Assembly (NCBI RefSeq): GCF_001263795.1
Contig: NZ_LHUR01000012.1
Coordinates: 124,001 to 188,000 of the forward strand
Source of the DNA: Clostridium homopropionicum DSM 5847
GTDB taxonomy: Bacteria > Bacillota > Clostridia > Clostridiales > Clostridiaceae
DNA length: 64,000 nucleotides
Direction: 5' to 3'
Position numbers and translations under genes: made by a program. Position 1 is the stretch's first letter. The number at the start of each line of letters is the position of its first letter. The notes under the pieces are model-generated. The model saw only the letters and a program-made list of their open reading frames with translations. It ran no database searches and was not told the origin of the DNA. Positions 27,388 through 36,981 of this stretch are shown piece by piece.

Positions 27388-27439
27388 AATTCTTTCACTA
27401 TCCTTTAAAATTAGACTTTACTTTCTCATTGACCATAGG

Positions 27440-29143
27440 CTATATTACCCAGTAATTGCTGTGAAATATTACACTTCGATAAGTTTCTAAGCTAACCCAT
27501 TTATTCAAAAATTCTACTTCATTTTCTTCATTCATTTCTTTATATTCATTTAAAAACTTTAAAGCTTCTTCATTGGAATTTACTTTTACTGCAAAGCCTC
27601 TTCCATTAACAATTGGAACTCCCATATACTCATATTCATCAATTGACTGGATGTCACTAATCTTCTGGTCACGAACTTTAACTGCAACCCAGTCACGAAG
27701 TATTAAAATGTCAATATTCTCTGGATATTTATAGCTCTCACCTTTAACCGGGATTTTATCTCCTACAGTATAAGTATGTTGTATTGGTTTATATTTTGAT
27801 AAAGATAAACTTTCTGTGTTGTAGTAAAATTCTTCAAAAACATCCCCTCTTGCTTTTAACTGGTTATATTGGAATGCAACATTATCTTCATTGTTTTTTT
27901 CTTTTTCTAAAATACTTTCTACAACACCACAAGCTGAGGTCATATTAGTTATACGATCAATCAAAATAAGTTCACCAAGTACCTTATGCAAGTTAAACTT
28001 GTCAACTGGAATCTTTTCAGAAAGTGAAATACCACATACTGCAATTTCATTTTTCTTTAAATTTCCAGCTATTAAATGTTCTCCAGAATTCACATCAATT
28101 TTATATTTTATTTCTGTAACAACCCCTGGTAGCATTTTAGTTCCTAACTTTACAAAATAATTTTTACCTGGGTTTAACTCAGAGTCATCCATCCATAAAA
28201 CAGTTGCAGTAATTAAATTACTAGTGCCAATATCCCCGCTCTTTGCAAGTACACATCCTCTAGACACATCAACTTCTTTATTAAGCTGTATTGTAACCGG
28301 CTGACCTTTAGATGCACTGGATGCATTCTTATCAGTTATAAGAATACTTTTTACCAAGGCTTTTTCATTGCTTGGAAGAGCAGTTACTTCATCACCTACA
28401 GAAATACTGCCAGCTTCAATTTCTCCTTGAAAGCCTCTAAAAGTATGATTTGGTCTACATACCCTCTGAACTGGCATATAGAATCCTTTCTCCTCTGAAG
28501 TATTATCAACATCTATATTTTCTAGGTAAGGCAAAAGTGGCAATCCTGTATACCATGGTATATTTTCTGAATTCACCATGATATTATCCCCCTCAGTTGC
28601 AGAAAGAGGTATGATTTGGATATTTTCTAAAGAAAGTTCCTTCTCCAATTCTTTAATTTCTTTTTCAACTTCTAGGAATCTTTTCTGATCATATTCCACT
28701 AAATCCATCTTGTTTACAGCAAATATAAAATATTTGATACCCATTAATGAACAGATTCTGGCGTGTCTTCTGGTTTGAACAAGTACTCCTTGTTTAATAT
28801 CAATAAGTATCACTGCAAGATCTGCAAAGGATGCACCAACTGCCATATTTCTAGTGTATTCTTCATGACCCGGCGTATCAGCCACAATAAAGCTTCTATT
28901 ATCTGTTGTAAAATAGCGGTATGCAACATCAATTGTTATTCCCTGCTCTCGTTCAGCCATAAGTCCATCTAACAATAACGAATAATCAATTGCACCATTA
29001 CGGCTGCCAACTCTACTGTCTAATTCCAAAGCTCTTTTCTGATCTGCATATAAAAGCTTTGCATCATATAAAATATGTCCAATGAGAGTAGATTTTCCAT
29101 CATCCACACTACCGCAGGTTATAAACTTTAATAAGCTCTTCAT
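27440..29143 (-). CDS. cysN: Sulfate adenylyltransferase GTPase subunit CysN with a C-terminal extension
   Basis: With CysD it makes APS from sulfate and ATP, driven by GTP hydrolysis. The EF-Tu-like G domain shows GSVDDGKSTLIGHIL (11-25), DTPGHEEYTRNM (near 89) and NKMDLV (near 144), followed by barrel domains (ACGVVE near 415). E. coli CysN has about 475 residues; this has 567, with about 125 residues beyond the usual end. The extension has no P-loop, so it is not an APS kinase. That fits a pathway that reduces APS directly. It begins one base after the cysD stop. Confidence 0.93.
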   Translation of the reverse strand: MKSLLKFITCGSVDDGKSTLIGHILYDAKLLYADQKRALELDSRVGSRNGAIDYSLLLDGLMAEREQGITIDVAYRYFTTDNRSFIVADTPGHEEYTRNMAVGASFADLAVILIDIKQGVLVQTRRHARICSLMGIKYFIFAVNKMDLVEYDQKRFLEVEKEIKELEKELSLENIQIIPLSATEGDNIMVNSENIPWYTGLPLLPYLENIDVDNTSEEKGFYMPVQRVCRPNHTFRGFQGEIEAGSISVGDEVTALPSNEKALVKSILITDKNASSASKGQPVTIQLNKEVDVSRGCVLAKSGDIGTSNLITATVLWMDDSELNPGKNYFVKLGTKMLPGVVTEIKYKIDVNSGEHLIAGNLKKNEIAVCGISLSEKIPVDKFNLHKVLGELILIDRITNMTSACGVVESILEKEKNNEDNVAFQYNQLKARGDVFEEFYYNTESLSLSKYKPIQHTYTVGDKIPVKGESYKYPENIDILILRDWVAVKVRDQKISDIQSIDEYEYMGVPIVNGRGFAVKVNSNEEALKFLNEYKEMNEENEVEFLNKWVSLETYRSVIFHSNYWVI

Positions 29144-29144
29144 C

Positions 29145-30044
29145 TTAGAAATACCCCTCTCTCTTTCTTCTTTCCATGCTACCTACTTCTTCAGTATCAA
29201 TAACGCGGGTGGTTCTTTCAGATGACACTGCACTTAATGTTTCCTCAATAATTTCATTTAAGGTAGTAGCTTCTGATTCCATCCCTCCTGTAAGCGGATA
29301 ACATCCTAAAGTTCTGAAACGAATTTTTTTGTGTTGAATTTCTTCTCCAGGCAATAATTTCATTCTATCATCGTCTACCATAATAATATTTCCATCCCTA
29401 TATACAACTGGTCGCTCTTTTGCAAAATACAATGATACAATGTCAATATTTTCTCTTTTTATATACTCCCAGATATCTCTTTCCGTCCAGTTTGAAATTG
29501 GAAAAACTCTTATACTTTCGCCCTTATGAAGTCTCGTATTATAAAGTTTCCACATTTCAGGTCTCTGATTTTTAGGATCCCATGCCTGTGCCTCATTACG
29601 GAAGGAAAAAATTCTTTCTTTTGCACGTGACTTTTCCTCATCACGGCGTCCACCTCCAAAAGCTGCTGTAAAACCATATTTTTTTAATCCTTCTTTTAAA
29701 GCCTGTGTCTTCAATATATCTGTATAGGCTGATCCATGATCAAATGGATTAATCCCTTGCTTTAATGCCTCTTCATTTTTATGAACAATCATTTCTATTC
29801 CTAATTCTTTTGCCCTTCTATCACGGAACTCTATCATTTCTCTAAATTTCCAGGTAGTATCAATATGCATGAAAGGGAAAGGCGGTTTCTCAGGATAAAA
29901 TGCTTTCATAGCAAGGTGTAACATAACAGAACTATCTTTTCCAATTGAATATAACATTACTGGTTTCTCACACTCAGCAGCTACTTCACGAATAATATAT
30001 ATTGCTTCTGCTTCTAATTTATCTAGATGTGATAATTCACTCAT
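29145..30044 (-). CDS. cysD: Sulfate adenylyltransferase catalytic subunit
   Basis: The 299-residue ATP-sulfurylase subunit is of the PAPS-reductase fold. The PP-loop [17 protein letters not shown] lies near residue 33, with [33 protein letters not shown] and the C-terminal [15 protein letters not shown] segment. It adenylates sulfate to APS with CysN, encoded directly downstream. It has the full family length. Confidence 0.96.
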   Translation of the reverse strand: MSELSHLDKLEAEAIYIIREVAAECEKPVMLYSIGKDSSVMLHLAMKAFYPEKPPFPFMHIDTTWKFREMIEFRDRRAKELGIEMIVHKNEEALKQGINPFDHGSAYTDILKTQALKEGLKKYGFTAAFGGGRRDEEKSRAKERIFSFRNEAQAWDPKNQRPEMWKLYNTRLHKGESIRVFPISNWTERDIWEYIKRENIDIVSLYFAKERPVVYRDGNIIMVDDDRMKLLPGEEIQHKKIRFRTLGCYPLTGGMESEATTLNEIIEETLSAVSSERTTRVIDTEEVGSMERRKREGYF

Positions 30045-30111
30045 TATTAATTCCTCCTGCTATTCATACTTATATTTAAAATATGAATTTTTTTATTCAT
30101 TTAAGGTTTTC

Positions 30112-30426
30112 CTAGTATTTATTAGAATTCTTGCGATTTACATCAATAGAATGCAAGATTCCATTGCTTTCTTCAATATTCCAATGTACAATATCCCCTT
30201 CAGTCTCAACGGTTAAGTGGCTTCCCCTTCCTCCAATATCTGCTCCTAAATAAAATGAGATTGCACACTCCTTACATTCTTTAATACAGGAACAGCATCC
30301 CCAACAGTCTTTTGGGTACTTCATATAGGCTTTTCCATCTTCATCTAACTTTATGAGACTTCCAGGACAGACAGATAGGCATCTTTTACATCCTATACAT
30401 TTTTCTTTGTTAATTTTTATGCTCAT
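30112..30426 (-). CDS. aprB: APS reductase beta subunit (AprB-like), short form
   Basis: The 104-residue ferredoxin-like protein has two [4Fe-4S] motifs, CIGCKRCLSVCPG and CWGCCSCIKECKEC, in the spacing of AprB, including the Trp of CWGC that lies near the AprA flavin. It passes electrons to AprA. AprB of sulfate-reducing bacteria has about 150 residues with a tail that wraps AprA; that tail is reduced to about 35 residues. A GTG-started frame reaches 30435, but ATG 30426 has AGAGGTG correctly placed. It overlaps the aprA 3' end. Confidence 0.88.
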   Translation of the reverse strand: MSIKINKEKCIGCKRCLSVCPGSLIKLDEDGKAYMKYPKDCWGCCSCIKECKECAISFYLGADIGGRGSHLTVETEGDIVHWNIEESNGILHSIDVNRKNSNKY

Positions 30427-32116
30427 AGCTCTCACCTCTTCCCACTAAATCTCTGTACAAAATAGTAAGCTCTCTATCTATAAGCTTTGAATTAACATAT
30501 TTAAGCCATTTATCACTTTTCTCTGGATAGTCCAAATTTTCTGCAAAACTATGCCATCTGGTTTCTTTTCTTGCCCTTAAATGAGCAATCACTAACTTAC
30601 AAACTGTTAGTCTTTCTTTTAATTCATATACAAACATAAGCTCATGCATGTCATTAGCATGAAGTTCATTACTCAGCTTCATAATATGCTCAATTTTTTC
30701 CTCAGCTAATGTAAGCTGCTTTTCATTAAACTGATAATTAGTACCAATTCCGCCTGCATAAGAATCCATTATTTTCTGCATAGCTTCTTCTAATTCTTCT
30801 ATAGAAAATATAGGATTTTCAAAATTCAATATATTTTCTACCTCTTGTTTTTTTAATTTTATAAGTAAGTCTTCCTCTGCCTTTGAAAAGGTAGCAGAAT
30901 TGCCTTTATCATTTTCAATTTCTTCTATGGCAGCTTTTGCTGCAATTCCCCCTTCTACTAAGGCACCTGTAACATATTTTTGAGGACAACCACCAGCCAC
31001 ATCACCAGCAGCAAAAAGACCTTTAATTGTTGTTTCTCGTCTAGTGTCAACCCAATATCCACTGGCAGTATGACCACCAACTATATAAGGTTCTGTACCT
31101 TCAATTTCTACATTCTGCTGGCTAGGATTTTTGCCCTCTTCTACCCATTTAAGCGTTTGACTTGGTGCCATGTTTAAATATGCTTTTTTCAATTCTTCAT
31201 CCTGAGAAGAACTAATTCCTTCTGTTCTTAGGTAGCATGGTCCTCTGCCTTCTTGATTTTCCTTTACGGTACCATAGACTCTTTCAGAAGTTGTAAGACC
31301 GTATTTAGTCTCATAAACCTCTCCTTTTGAATTAACTTGCTTTGCACCTACTCCTTGTGCAATGGTTCCTGTAGGTGCTATGGTATCTTTACATCTTAAT
31401 GCAATAAACCTCATTTCAAAGGTAGTCATTTCAGCACCTGCACGGATTCCCATGGCATATCCTGCCCCAGTATTAAAAGGTGGGTACCACATCTTGTGTC
31501 TTGAAAACCCGGGATTATTAGGTCTGTACAATCCTGCTGCACCGCCAGTGGCACATATGACTTTTTTTGCTCTAATTTCATACATAATTTCTTTTTCTAA
31601 ATCAATTGCAAAAGCGCCTAAAATCTCATTTTCTTTTACAATGTAATCAGTAGCATTTACATGATTCATAACTGTAACATTAGAAAGCTTTTTCACTGCA
31701 TTTGCTAGAATAGGCTTAATGTTTTCTCCATTTATTTTGATATTTCTATTTCCTCTAGCTACATATTTACCATTTTCATCTTTTAAGATCACAAGGCCTA
31801 ATTCTTCTAACCTTTTTGTTACCCTATTTAATCCCTGAGACATAGTAAGAAGCAAATCTTCTCTTACAATATTATCTGCATCCTTTTTTGCATAATCCAC
31901 GTAGTCTTCAGGGGTTCTGCCTTCTACTATATAAGCGTTAATTGCATTTACTCCTGCAGCTAAGCATCCACTTCTTTTAATATTAGCTTTTTCAAGAATT
32001 AATACTGATGCATTTGAATGTTCTCTAATAGTTATTGCAGCATAGCATCCTGCTGTACCGCCACCAATAATCAATACATCAGTTCTCAATTGCTTTACTT
32101 GTATTTCTTTTTTCAT
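30410..32116 (-). CDS. aprA: APS reductase alpha subunit (AprA-like flavoprotein)
   Basis: The 568-residue FAD protein is of the fumarate reductase/AprA family. It shows DVLIIGGGTAGCYAAITI (residues 13-30), GCLAAGVNAINAY, VICATGGAAGLYRPNN, the substrate-site region GMRIRAGAEMTTFEMRFI-like block near 230, and the second FAD element GLFAAGDVAGGCPQKYVTGALVEGG. It reduces APS to sulfite and AMP with electrons from AprB. True dissimilatory AprA has about 610-660 residues, so this is a compact version placed among assimilatory genes (cysDN, metY, sulfite reductase). No PAPS reductase (CysH) is present. Confidence 0.88.
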   Translation of the reverse strand: MKKEIQVKQLRTDVLIIGGGTAGCYAAITIREHSNASVLILEKANIKRSGCLAAGVNAINAYIVEGRTPEDYVDYAKKDADNIVREDLLLTMSQGLNRVTKRLEELGLVILKDENGKYVARGNRNIKINGENIKPILANAVKKLSNVTVMNHVNATDYIVKENEILGAFAIDLEKEIMYEIRAKKVICATGGAAGLYRPNNPGFSRHKMWYPPFNTGAGYAMGIRAGAEMTTFEMRFIALRCKDTIAPTGTIAQGVGAKQVNSKGEVYETKYGLTTSERVYGTVKENQEGRGPCYLRTEGISSSQDEELKKAYLNMAPSQTLKWVEEGKNPSQQNVEIEGTEPYIVGGHTASGYWVDTRRETTIKGLFAAGDVAGGCPQKYVTGALVEGGIAAKAAIEEIENDKGNSATFSKAEEDLLIKLKKQEVENILNFENPIFSIEELEEAMQKIMDSYAGGIGTNYQFNEKQLTLAEEKIEHIMKLSNELHANDMHELMFVYELKERLTVCKLVIAHLRARKETRWHSFAENLDYPEKSDKWLKYVNSKLIDRELTILYRDLVGRGESYEHKN

Positions 32117-32145
32117 TTGTACCCCTTCCTTTAAGTAAATATTTA

Positions 32146-33213
32146 CTAGATAAATACTGAGTTGTTATCTTCCAGAGCAGGATTTTCAAGTAAATAGGCA
32201 TTCTTATCATCAAATACGTACAGTCGATAGATTAGAACATTTACTCTTTCACCAACTTTAACAATTTTATCTTCAAGAGATCTAGTTACGGTTAAGACTA
32301 TGCCCTTTACATTTACTTTCACTTCTAAGTAGCTTCCTCTAAAAGATATTTTTTCAATAACTCCTTCTTCAGCTGCACTCATATATTGTTTTAATTCATT
32401 CATCTTAGTAATACTGATAAATTCAGGACGAATAACAGCTTTTTTGATATTGTGCAATTGACCAAAGTCTTTGAGTTTGTGATAGTCCTCAATAACTGTA
32501 GACTCCCCTATAAACTGAGCAACAAAAGGTGTGGATGGATTTTTGTATATTTCTAAAGGAGAACCCTTCTGCTCAATAGTTCCATGATTAGTAATAATTA
32601 TTTCATCTGCAACTTCAATTGCCTCATCTTGATCATGTGTAACAAATATACTGGTAACACCAACTTTATTAATCATATCCTTAAGCCAACTTCTTAGTTC
32701 TTGTCTAACCTTTGCATCAATAGCGGCAAATGGCTCATCTAGCAATAAAAGTTGCGGATTTGGTGCAATAGCTCTAGCAAATGCAACCCTTTGCCTTTGT
32801 CCTCCTGAAAGCTGGCTTGGATATCTATTTTCTAGCCCTTCTAATCCAACTAGTTTAATAAGCTCTAAGACTCTTTCTTTTATCTCTTTTTTGTTTTTCT
32901 TTTGAACATTAAGTCCAAATGCTACATTATCAAACACATTCATGTACCTAAATAATGCATAGTTTTGAAATACAAATCCAATTCCTCTTTTGCTCGGAGG
33001 AACGTCATTTACACGGACACCATCTATATAAATATCTCCTGAATCCGGATACTCAAGACCGGCAATCATACGAAGAATTGTTGTTTTTCCGCTGCCACTT
33101 GGTCCTAAAAGTCCAATTAACTTGCCTTTTTCTATTCCAAAGCTTACATCATTGGATGCTTTAAAATTTCCAAATGCCTTATTAATATTCTTTAGTTGTA
33201 CATACATTAGCAT
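32146..33213 (-). CDS. cysA: Sulfate/thiosulfate ABC transporter ATPase
   Basis: The roughly 355-residue protein has Walker A GPSGSGKTT, Q-loop FVFQNYALF, signature LSGGQRQRVAFARA and Walker B LLLLDEPFAAID, then a C-terminal TOBE-like regulatory region of about 120 residues. It powers sulfate import through CysT/CysW. Two ATGs are possible (33213 and 33207); the inner one has the better distance to GGTG. It overlaps cysW by a few bases. Confidence 0.93.
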   Translation of the reverse strand: MLMYVQLKNINKAFGNFKASNDVSFGIEKGKLIGLLGPSGSGKTTILRMIAGLEYPDSGDIYIDGVRVNDVPPSKRGIGFVFQNYALFRYMNVFDNVAFGLNVQKKNKKEIKERVLELIKLVGLEGLENRYPSQLSGGQRQRVAFARAIAPNPQLLLLDEPFAAIDAKVRQELRSWLKDMINKVGVTSIFVTHDQDEAIEVADEIIITNHGTIEQKGSPLEIYKNPSTPFVAQFIGESTVIEDYHKLKDFGQLHNIKKAVIRPEFISITKMNELKQYMSAAEEGVIEKISFRGSYLEVKVNVKGIVLTVTRSLEDKIVKVGERVNVLIYRLYVFDDKNAYLLENPALEDNNSVFI

Positions 33214-34055
33214 TCACCAGCCTTTTTTGCCTTATGTTCTATGATATTTCTTATAATCAGTATAATCACTGCCAAAATCACTAAAATTGAAGATACTGCA
33301 AAAGCATCTGTTAGCTTGAATTCGTTATAAAGTATTTCAACGTGAAGAGGAAGTGTATTGGTCTTTCCTCTTAAGTGTCCAGAAAGAACAGATACTGCAC
33401 CAAACTCACCCATTGCTCTCGCTGTACATAATACGACTCCATAAAGCAATGCCCACTTAATATGAGGTAAAGTAATCTTTGTAAATATTTTAAAACCATT
33501 AGCTCCCATTAGAGCTGCTGCTTCTTCTTCATCTTTTCCTTGTGCATTAAGAACAGGTATTATTTCTCTTGATACAAAAGGGAAAGTAACGAAAATGGTA
33601 GCTAAAATTATTCCAGGAACAGCAAAAACTATTTTGATATCATTAGCCTGTAAAAAATCATAGGCCCATCCGATTCTTCCAAAGGTCAAAATAAATATTA
33701 AACCAGCAATAACAGGAGATATTGCAAAAGGAATATCTATCAAAGTAGTTAATAGTTGCTTACCACGAAATTGAAATTTTGTAACCGTCCAAGCAGCACA
33801 TAATCCAAAAATAGTATTTATCACAACTGCTGATAAGGTAGCTATTACTGTAAGCTGCAGCGCCTTAAATGTATACTCATCCTTAACAGCCTTTATATAT
33901 GTTCCAATTCCATTCTGTAATGCATATGTGATTACAGCAACCATTGGTACTACTAGCATAATAAGAATAAATACAATGCTTATGGCAATTAATATGGCTT
34001 TTGTAGTATTAAATTTTTTACTTGTCTGTCCATTCCTATAATTTAATTTACTCAT
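33207..34055 (-). CDS. cysW: Sulfate ABC transporter permease CysW
   Basis: The 282-residue membrane protein has six hydrophobic segments and the cytoplasmic EAA loop (EEAAALMGANGFKIFTKITLP). Family features include DIPFAISPVIAGLIF and CTARAMGEFGAVSVLSGH. It forms the channel with CysT. AGGAGG precedes the ATG, 12 bp from cysT. Confidence 0.93.
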   Translation of the reverse strand: MSKLNYRNGQTSKKFNTTKAILIAISIVFILIMLVVPMVAVITYALQNGIGTYIKAVKDEYTFKALQLTVIATLSAVVINTIFGLCAAWTVTKFQFRGKQLLTTLIDIPFAISPVIAGLIFILTFGRIGWAYDFLQANDIKIVFAVPGIILATIFVTFPFVSREIIPVLNAQGKDEEEAAALMGANGFKIFTKITLPHIKWALLYGVVLCTARAMGEFGAVSVLSGHLRGKTNTLPLHVEILYNEFKLTDAFAVSSILVILAVIILIIRNIIEHKAKKAGEC

Positions 34056-34067
34056 ATGAACCTCCTA

Positions 34068-34919
34068 TTAATTGCTTGTAATCTTATTTGCATATGCTTG
34101 TATCATATTGATTAATAGCAATATAATAAATGATGCTATCAACATAACAAGTGCAATTGCTGTTGCATCTGTATATTTATATTGCTCTAGTTTTGTCATA
34201 ATAAGGAGCGGTGCAATCTGAGTTTCATATGGAATATTCCCTGCAATGAATACTACACTTCCATATTCACCTATACCTCTAGCAAGTGCTAATCCAAAAC
34301 CCGTAAGCATAGCTGGAAATATCTCAGGAAATATGACTTTAAAAAACGTACGTCTTCCACTTGCACCAAGCATAGCGGCTGCCTCTTCATATTGTCCATC
34401 CAATTTTTCCAATACAGGCTGTATAGCCCGTACTACGAATGGAATCCCTATAAATACCATGGCAATTATGATTCCTAGTTTGGTATAAGCAATTTTTATC
34501 CCAGCTTTTGCAAATATACTCCCAATCCATCCTTTGTCTGAATACAGCGCTGTTAGTGCAATACCGGCAACCGCTGTAGGCAGTGCAAAGGGAAGTTCAA
34601 TCAAGCCATCTAAAATTCTTTTTCCAGGAAACTCATATCGTACTAGCACCCAAGCTAAGATAATTCCAAATATACAATTGATTAATGCAGCTATAAAAGC
34701 AGATGAAAAGCTTACTTTATATGCTGAAACAACATCTTTTACAGTCACTATCTGCCAAAGTTCATGAAGGCTAAGCCCTGAAGAAAGTATTACTATGGAT
34801 GCCATTGGAATTAGTACAATTAAACTTAATAAAGTCAACGTTGTTCCTATGGATATTCCAAAACCAGGAATTACCCTTTTACCCTTATTTTTTTTATTTT
34901 TAACTTTATTATTCCGCAT
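34068..34919 (-). CDS. cysT: Sulfate ABC transporter permease CysT
   Basis: The 283-residue permease has six membrane segments, ELPFALPTAVAGIALT, the EAA loop (EEAAAMLGASGRRTFFKVIFP) and ARGIGEYGSVVFIAGN, all typical of CysT. An upstream TTG at 34949 would add ten residues, but ATG 34919 has AAGGGAA at a usual distance. The 34950-34982 hairpin separates it from the binding-protein gene. Confidence 0.92.
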   Translation of the reverse strand: MRNNKVKNKKNKGKRVIPGFGISIGTTLTLLSLIVLIPMASIVILSSGLSLHELWQIVTVKDVVSAYKVSFSSAFIAALINCIFGIILAWVLVRYEFPGKRILDGLIELPFALPTAVAGIALTALYSDKGWIGSIFAKAGIKIAYTKLGIIIAMVFIGIPFVVRAIQPVLEKLDGQYEEAAAMLGASGRRTFFKVIFPEIFPAMLTGFGLALARGIGEYGSVVFIAGNIPYETQIAPLLIMTKLEQYKYTDATAIALVMLIASFIILLLINMIQAYANKITSN

Positions 34920-34949
34920 TGAAACAATTCCCTTCCGCTTATTATTCAA

Positions 34950-34982
34950 TAGGGATACAAAAGATAAAGCTTCGTATCCCTA
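34950..34982 (-). terminator. Attenuating hairpin between sbp and cysT
   Basis: A 9-bp perfect stem (34950-34958 with 34974-34982) lies just after the binding-protein stop. Such hairpins let the binding protein be made in excess of the permease. It has no long U run, so read-through is expected. Confidence 0.5.
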
Positions 34983-35002
34983 AATGTTTCCCTTAGTTAC
35001 TG

Positions 35003-36037
35003 TTACTTTGATTTATCTTTGTATATCTGATCAAATACTGCTCCATCTTGGAAAAAATCCTTAGTGGCTTTATCCCATCCACCAAAGTCGTCAATGGTTA
35101 CCATCTTAATATTTAAATTAAAAATATTTGAATATTTCTGTAGGATTTCCTTATTTGAAGGTCTATAATAGTTATCTCCAGCAATCTTTTGTCCTACGTC
35201 AGAATATAAATACTCAAGATAAGCTTTAGCTACCTCCTCAGTGCCTCTTTTCTTAGCAGTTTTATCTACTACAGCTACTGATGGTTCCGCTAAGATGCTA
35301 ATGCTTGGAGTAATAATTTCATATTGATCCTTATGTTCTCTTACAGATAGATAAGCTTCATTTTCCCATGCAATCAAAACATCCCCCTGACCATTTTCTA
35401 CAAAGGTTGTTGTTGCAGCTCTTGCTCCGGAGTCAAGAATTGATACATTCTTATATAAATCACTTACAAATTGTTTAGTTTTTTCTTTGTCTCCATTAAA
35501 CTTCTTATCTGCATAAGCCCAAGCAGCAAGGAAGTTCCAGCGAGCTCCCCCAGAAGTTTTTGGATTTGGTGTAATTATATTAACACCTTTCTTAACTAGG
35601 TCATCCCAATCTTTGATATTCTTTGGATTTCCTTTACGAACTAAAAATACAATAGTAGAAGTATAAGGTGAGCTATTTTTATTGAACTCCTTAATCCATC
35701 CATTATCTATTAAACCAGCCTTTTCAATTGCAGTAATATCCTGTGCAAGTGCAAGAGTTACAACATCTGCTTCATTTCCTTCAATTACAGAACGTGCTTG
35801 CTTTCCTGAGCCACCATGTGATTGGATGATATTAACATCCTGCCCTGCTTTGTCCTTCCAATATTTCACAAACTCTTTATTATATGATTCATATAATTCT
35901 CTTGTTGGGTCATAAGATACATTTGTAATTTCTACTTTGTTATTACTGGATACACTCTTACTTTTCCCACAACCTGTTACTACCCCTACTGTTAAAACAA
36001 ATATCAATCCTAATGCCATTAACTTATTTTTGTTCAT
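35003..36037 (-). CDS. sbp: Sulfate-binding lipoprotein of the ABC importer
   Basis: The 344-residue protein has a lipoprotein signal (hydrophobic stretch then VVTGCG near residue 22), so it is anchored outside the membrane. The mature part matches the Sbp/CysP family: [60 protein letters not shown]. The frame extends to 36052, but ATG 36037 has GGAGGGG 6 nt upstream. It is the first gene of the sulfate cluster. Confidence 0.93.
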   Translation of the reverse strand: MNKNKLMALGLIFVLTVGVVTGCGKSKSVSSNNKVEITNVSYDPTRELYESYNKEFVKYWKDKAGQDVNIIQSHGGSGKQARSVIEGNEADVVTLALAQDITAIEKAGLIDNGWIKEFNKNSSPYTSTIVFLVRKGNPKNIKDWDDLVKKGVNIITPNPKTSGGARWNFLAAWAYADKKFNGDKEKTKQFVSDLYKNVSILDSGARAATTTFVENGQGDVLIAWENEAYLSVREHKDQYEIITPSISILAEPSVAVVDKTAKKRGTEEVAKAYLEYLYSDVGQKIAGDNYYRPSNKEILQKYSNIFNLNIKMVTIDDFGGWDKATKDFFQDGAVFDQIYKDKSK

Positions 36038-36378
36038 GATTAGCCCCTCCAATTAAATTTTATTTTTTAAGATTTATGTATTTTGAGTATAAAAAAAGAT
36101 TTTAAAGGAAACTTAATATGCCATTTAAAACCTCTAATTGTCTACTTTTCTGTAAGTTTTCACTTCCTACTAATATCATATTATTAATTGAATTATCTAT
36201 TTAATACTATTTCGATAGGAATAATAATGTATAGTTTGTATTATATTCGCTTTATCATACAAAGTCAATATGTTTTGTGTACTTTATAGTAATAGTTTTG
36301 CTTCAATAAAATATAGTAATGATGATAAGATAGTTATATAATATTAATAATTATGTATTTATGCGGAGGTTAAGTTTT
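36038..36378. promoter_or_regulatory. Divergent control region of the sulfate cluster and greA
   Basis: About 340 AT-rich bases hold the promoters of both directions. An imperfect palindrome centred on CTATTTCGATAG (36203-36222) and a TATACT on the minus strand (36088-36093) are the only candidates seen. The palindrome recalls Rrf2-type (CymR-like) operators of sulfur genes, but I cannot match a consensus with certainty. No S-box or T-box features are present. Confidence 0.3.
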
Positions 36379-36843
36379 ATGAATAATATACTAACAGAGG
36401 AGAATATTAAAAAATTAAGAGAAGAGTTAGAATATAGAATGACTGTGAAAAGAGCTGAAATAGCAAAAGAAAAATTAATTGCTGCTGCTCATGGTGATAG
36501 ATCAGAAAATGCGGAATACAAGGAAGCTTGTGCAAACTATAGGGAAAATGATAATAGAATTCAATATTTATTAACTATGATTTCCACAGCAACTGTAATA
36601 GATGATAAAGATGTAGATAAATCTGCATTAGGAATTAACAGCAAAGCTAGAATTAAATTTATAGAGGACGAAGATGAAGTGATTGTAACATTAGTAACTA
36701 CTATGGACAAAGATCCAGAAAATATGCATATAAGTATAGAATCAGATTTAGGGAAAGCACTATTAGGTAAAAAAGTTAGAGATGTAGTTGAAGTAAATGC
36801 TCCAAGTGAAAAATACACAGTAGAAGTTTTAGAAATATTATAA
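36379..36843 (+). CDS. greA: GreA/GreB-family transcript cleavage factor
   Basis: The 154-residue protein has the N-terminal coiled coil with the acidic tip (HGDRSENAEYKEA, equivalent to GDLRENAEY) and a C-terminal FKBP-like domain. It rescues backtracked RNA polymerase by stimulating RNA cleavage. A frame open from 36361 is rejected because that region contains the GGAGG serving ATG 36379. Family GreA is about 158 residues. It is a single gene, closed by a hairpin at 36869-36898. This may be a paralogue of a housekeeping greA elsewhere. Confidence 0.9.
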   Translation: MNNILTEENIKKLREELEYRMTVKRAEIAKEKLIAAAHGDRSENAEYKEACANYRENDNRIQYLLTMISTATVIDDKDVDKSALGINSKARIKFIEDEDEVIVTLVTTMDKDPENMHISIESDLGKALLGKKVRDVVEVNAPSEKYTVEVLEIL

Positions 36844-36868
36844 GAATTAATATATATTTTAAAACAAT

Positions 36869-36898
36869 TAGGGCTGAATAATTATTTTATTCAGTCCT
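36869..36898. terminator. Terminator after greA and opposing response regulator
   Basis: An inverted repeat, AGGGCTGAATAA with TTATTCAGTCCT (one G-U), lies 25 bp past greA and about 85 bp past the opposing response regulator gene. Confidence 0.6.
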
Positions 36899-36981
36899 AT
36901 AAATTTCTATAGTTTTCAGCATCCTTTACAAGCTTGTGCCATACAGGTATAGCAACCTCCTCCCATTGGTATTTAATTTTA

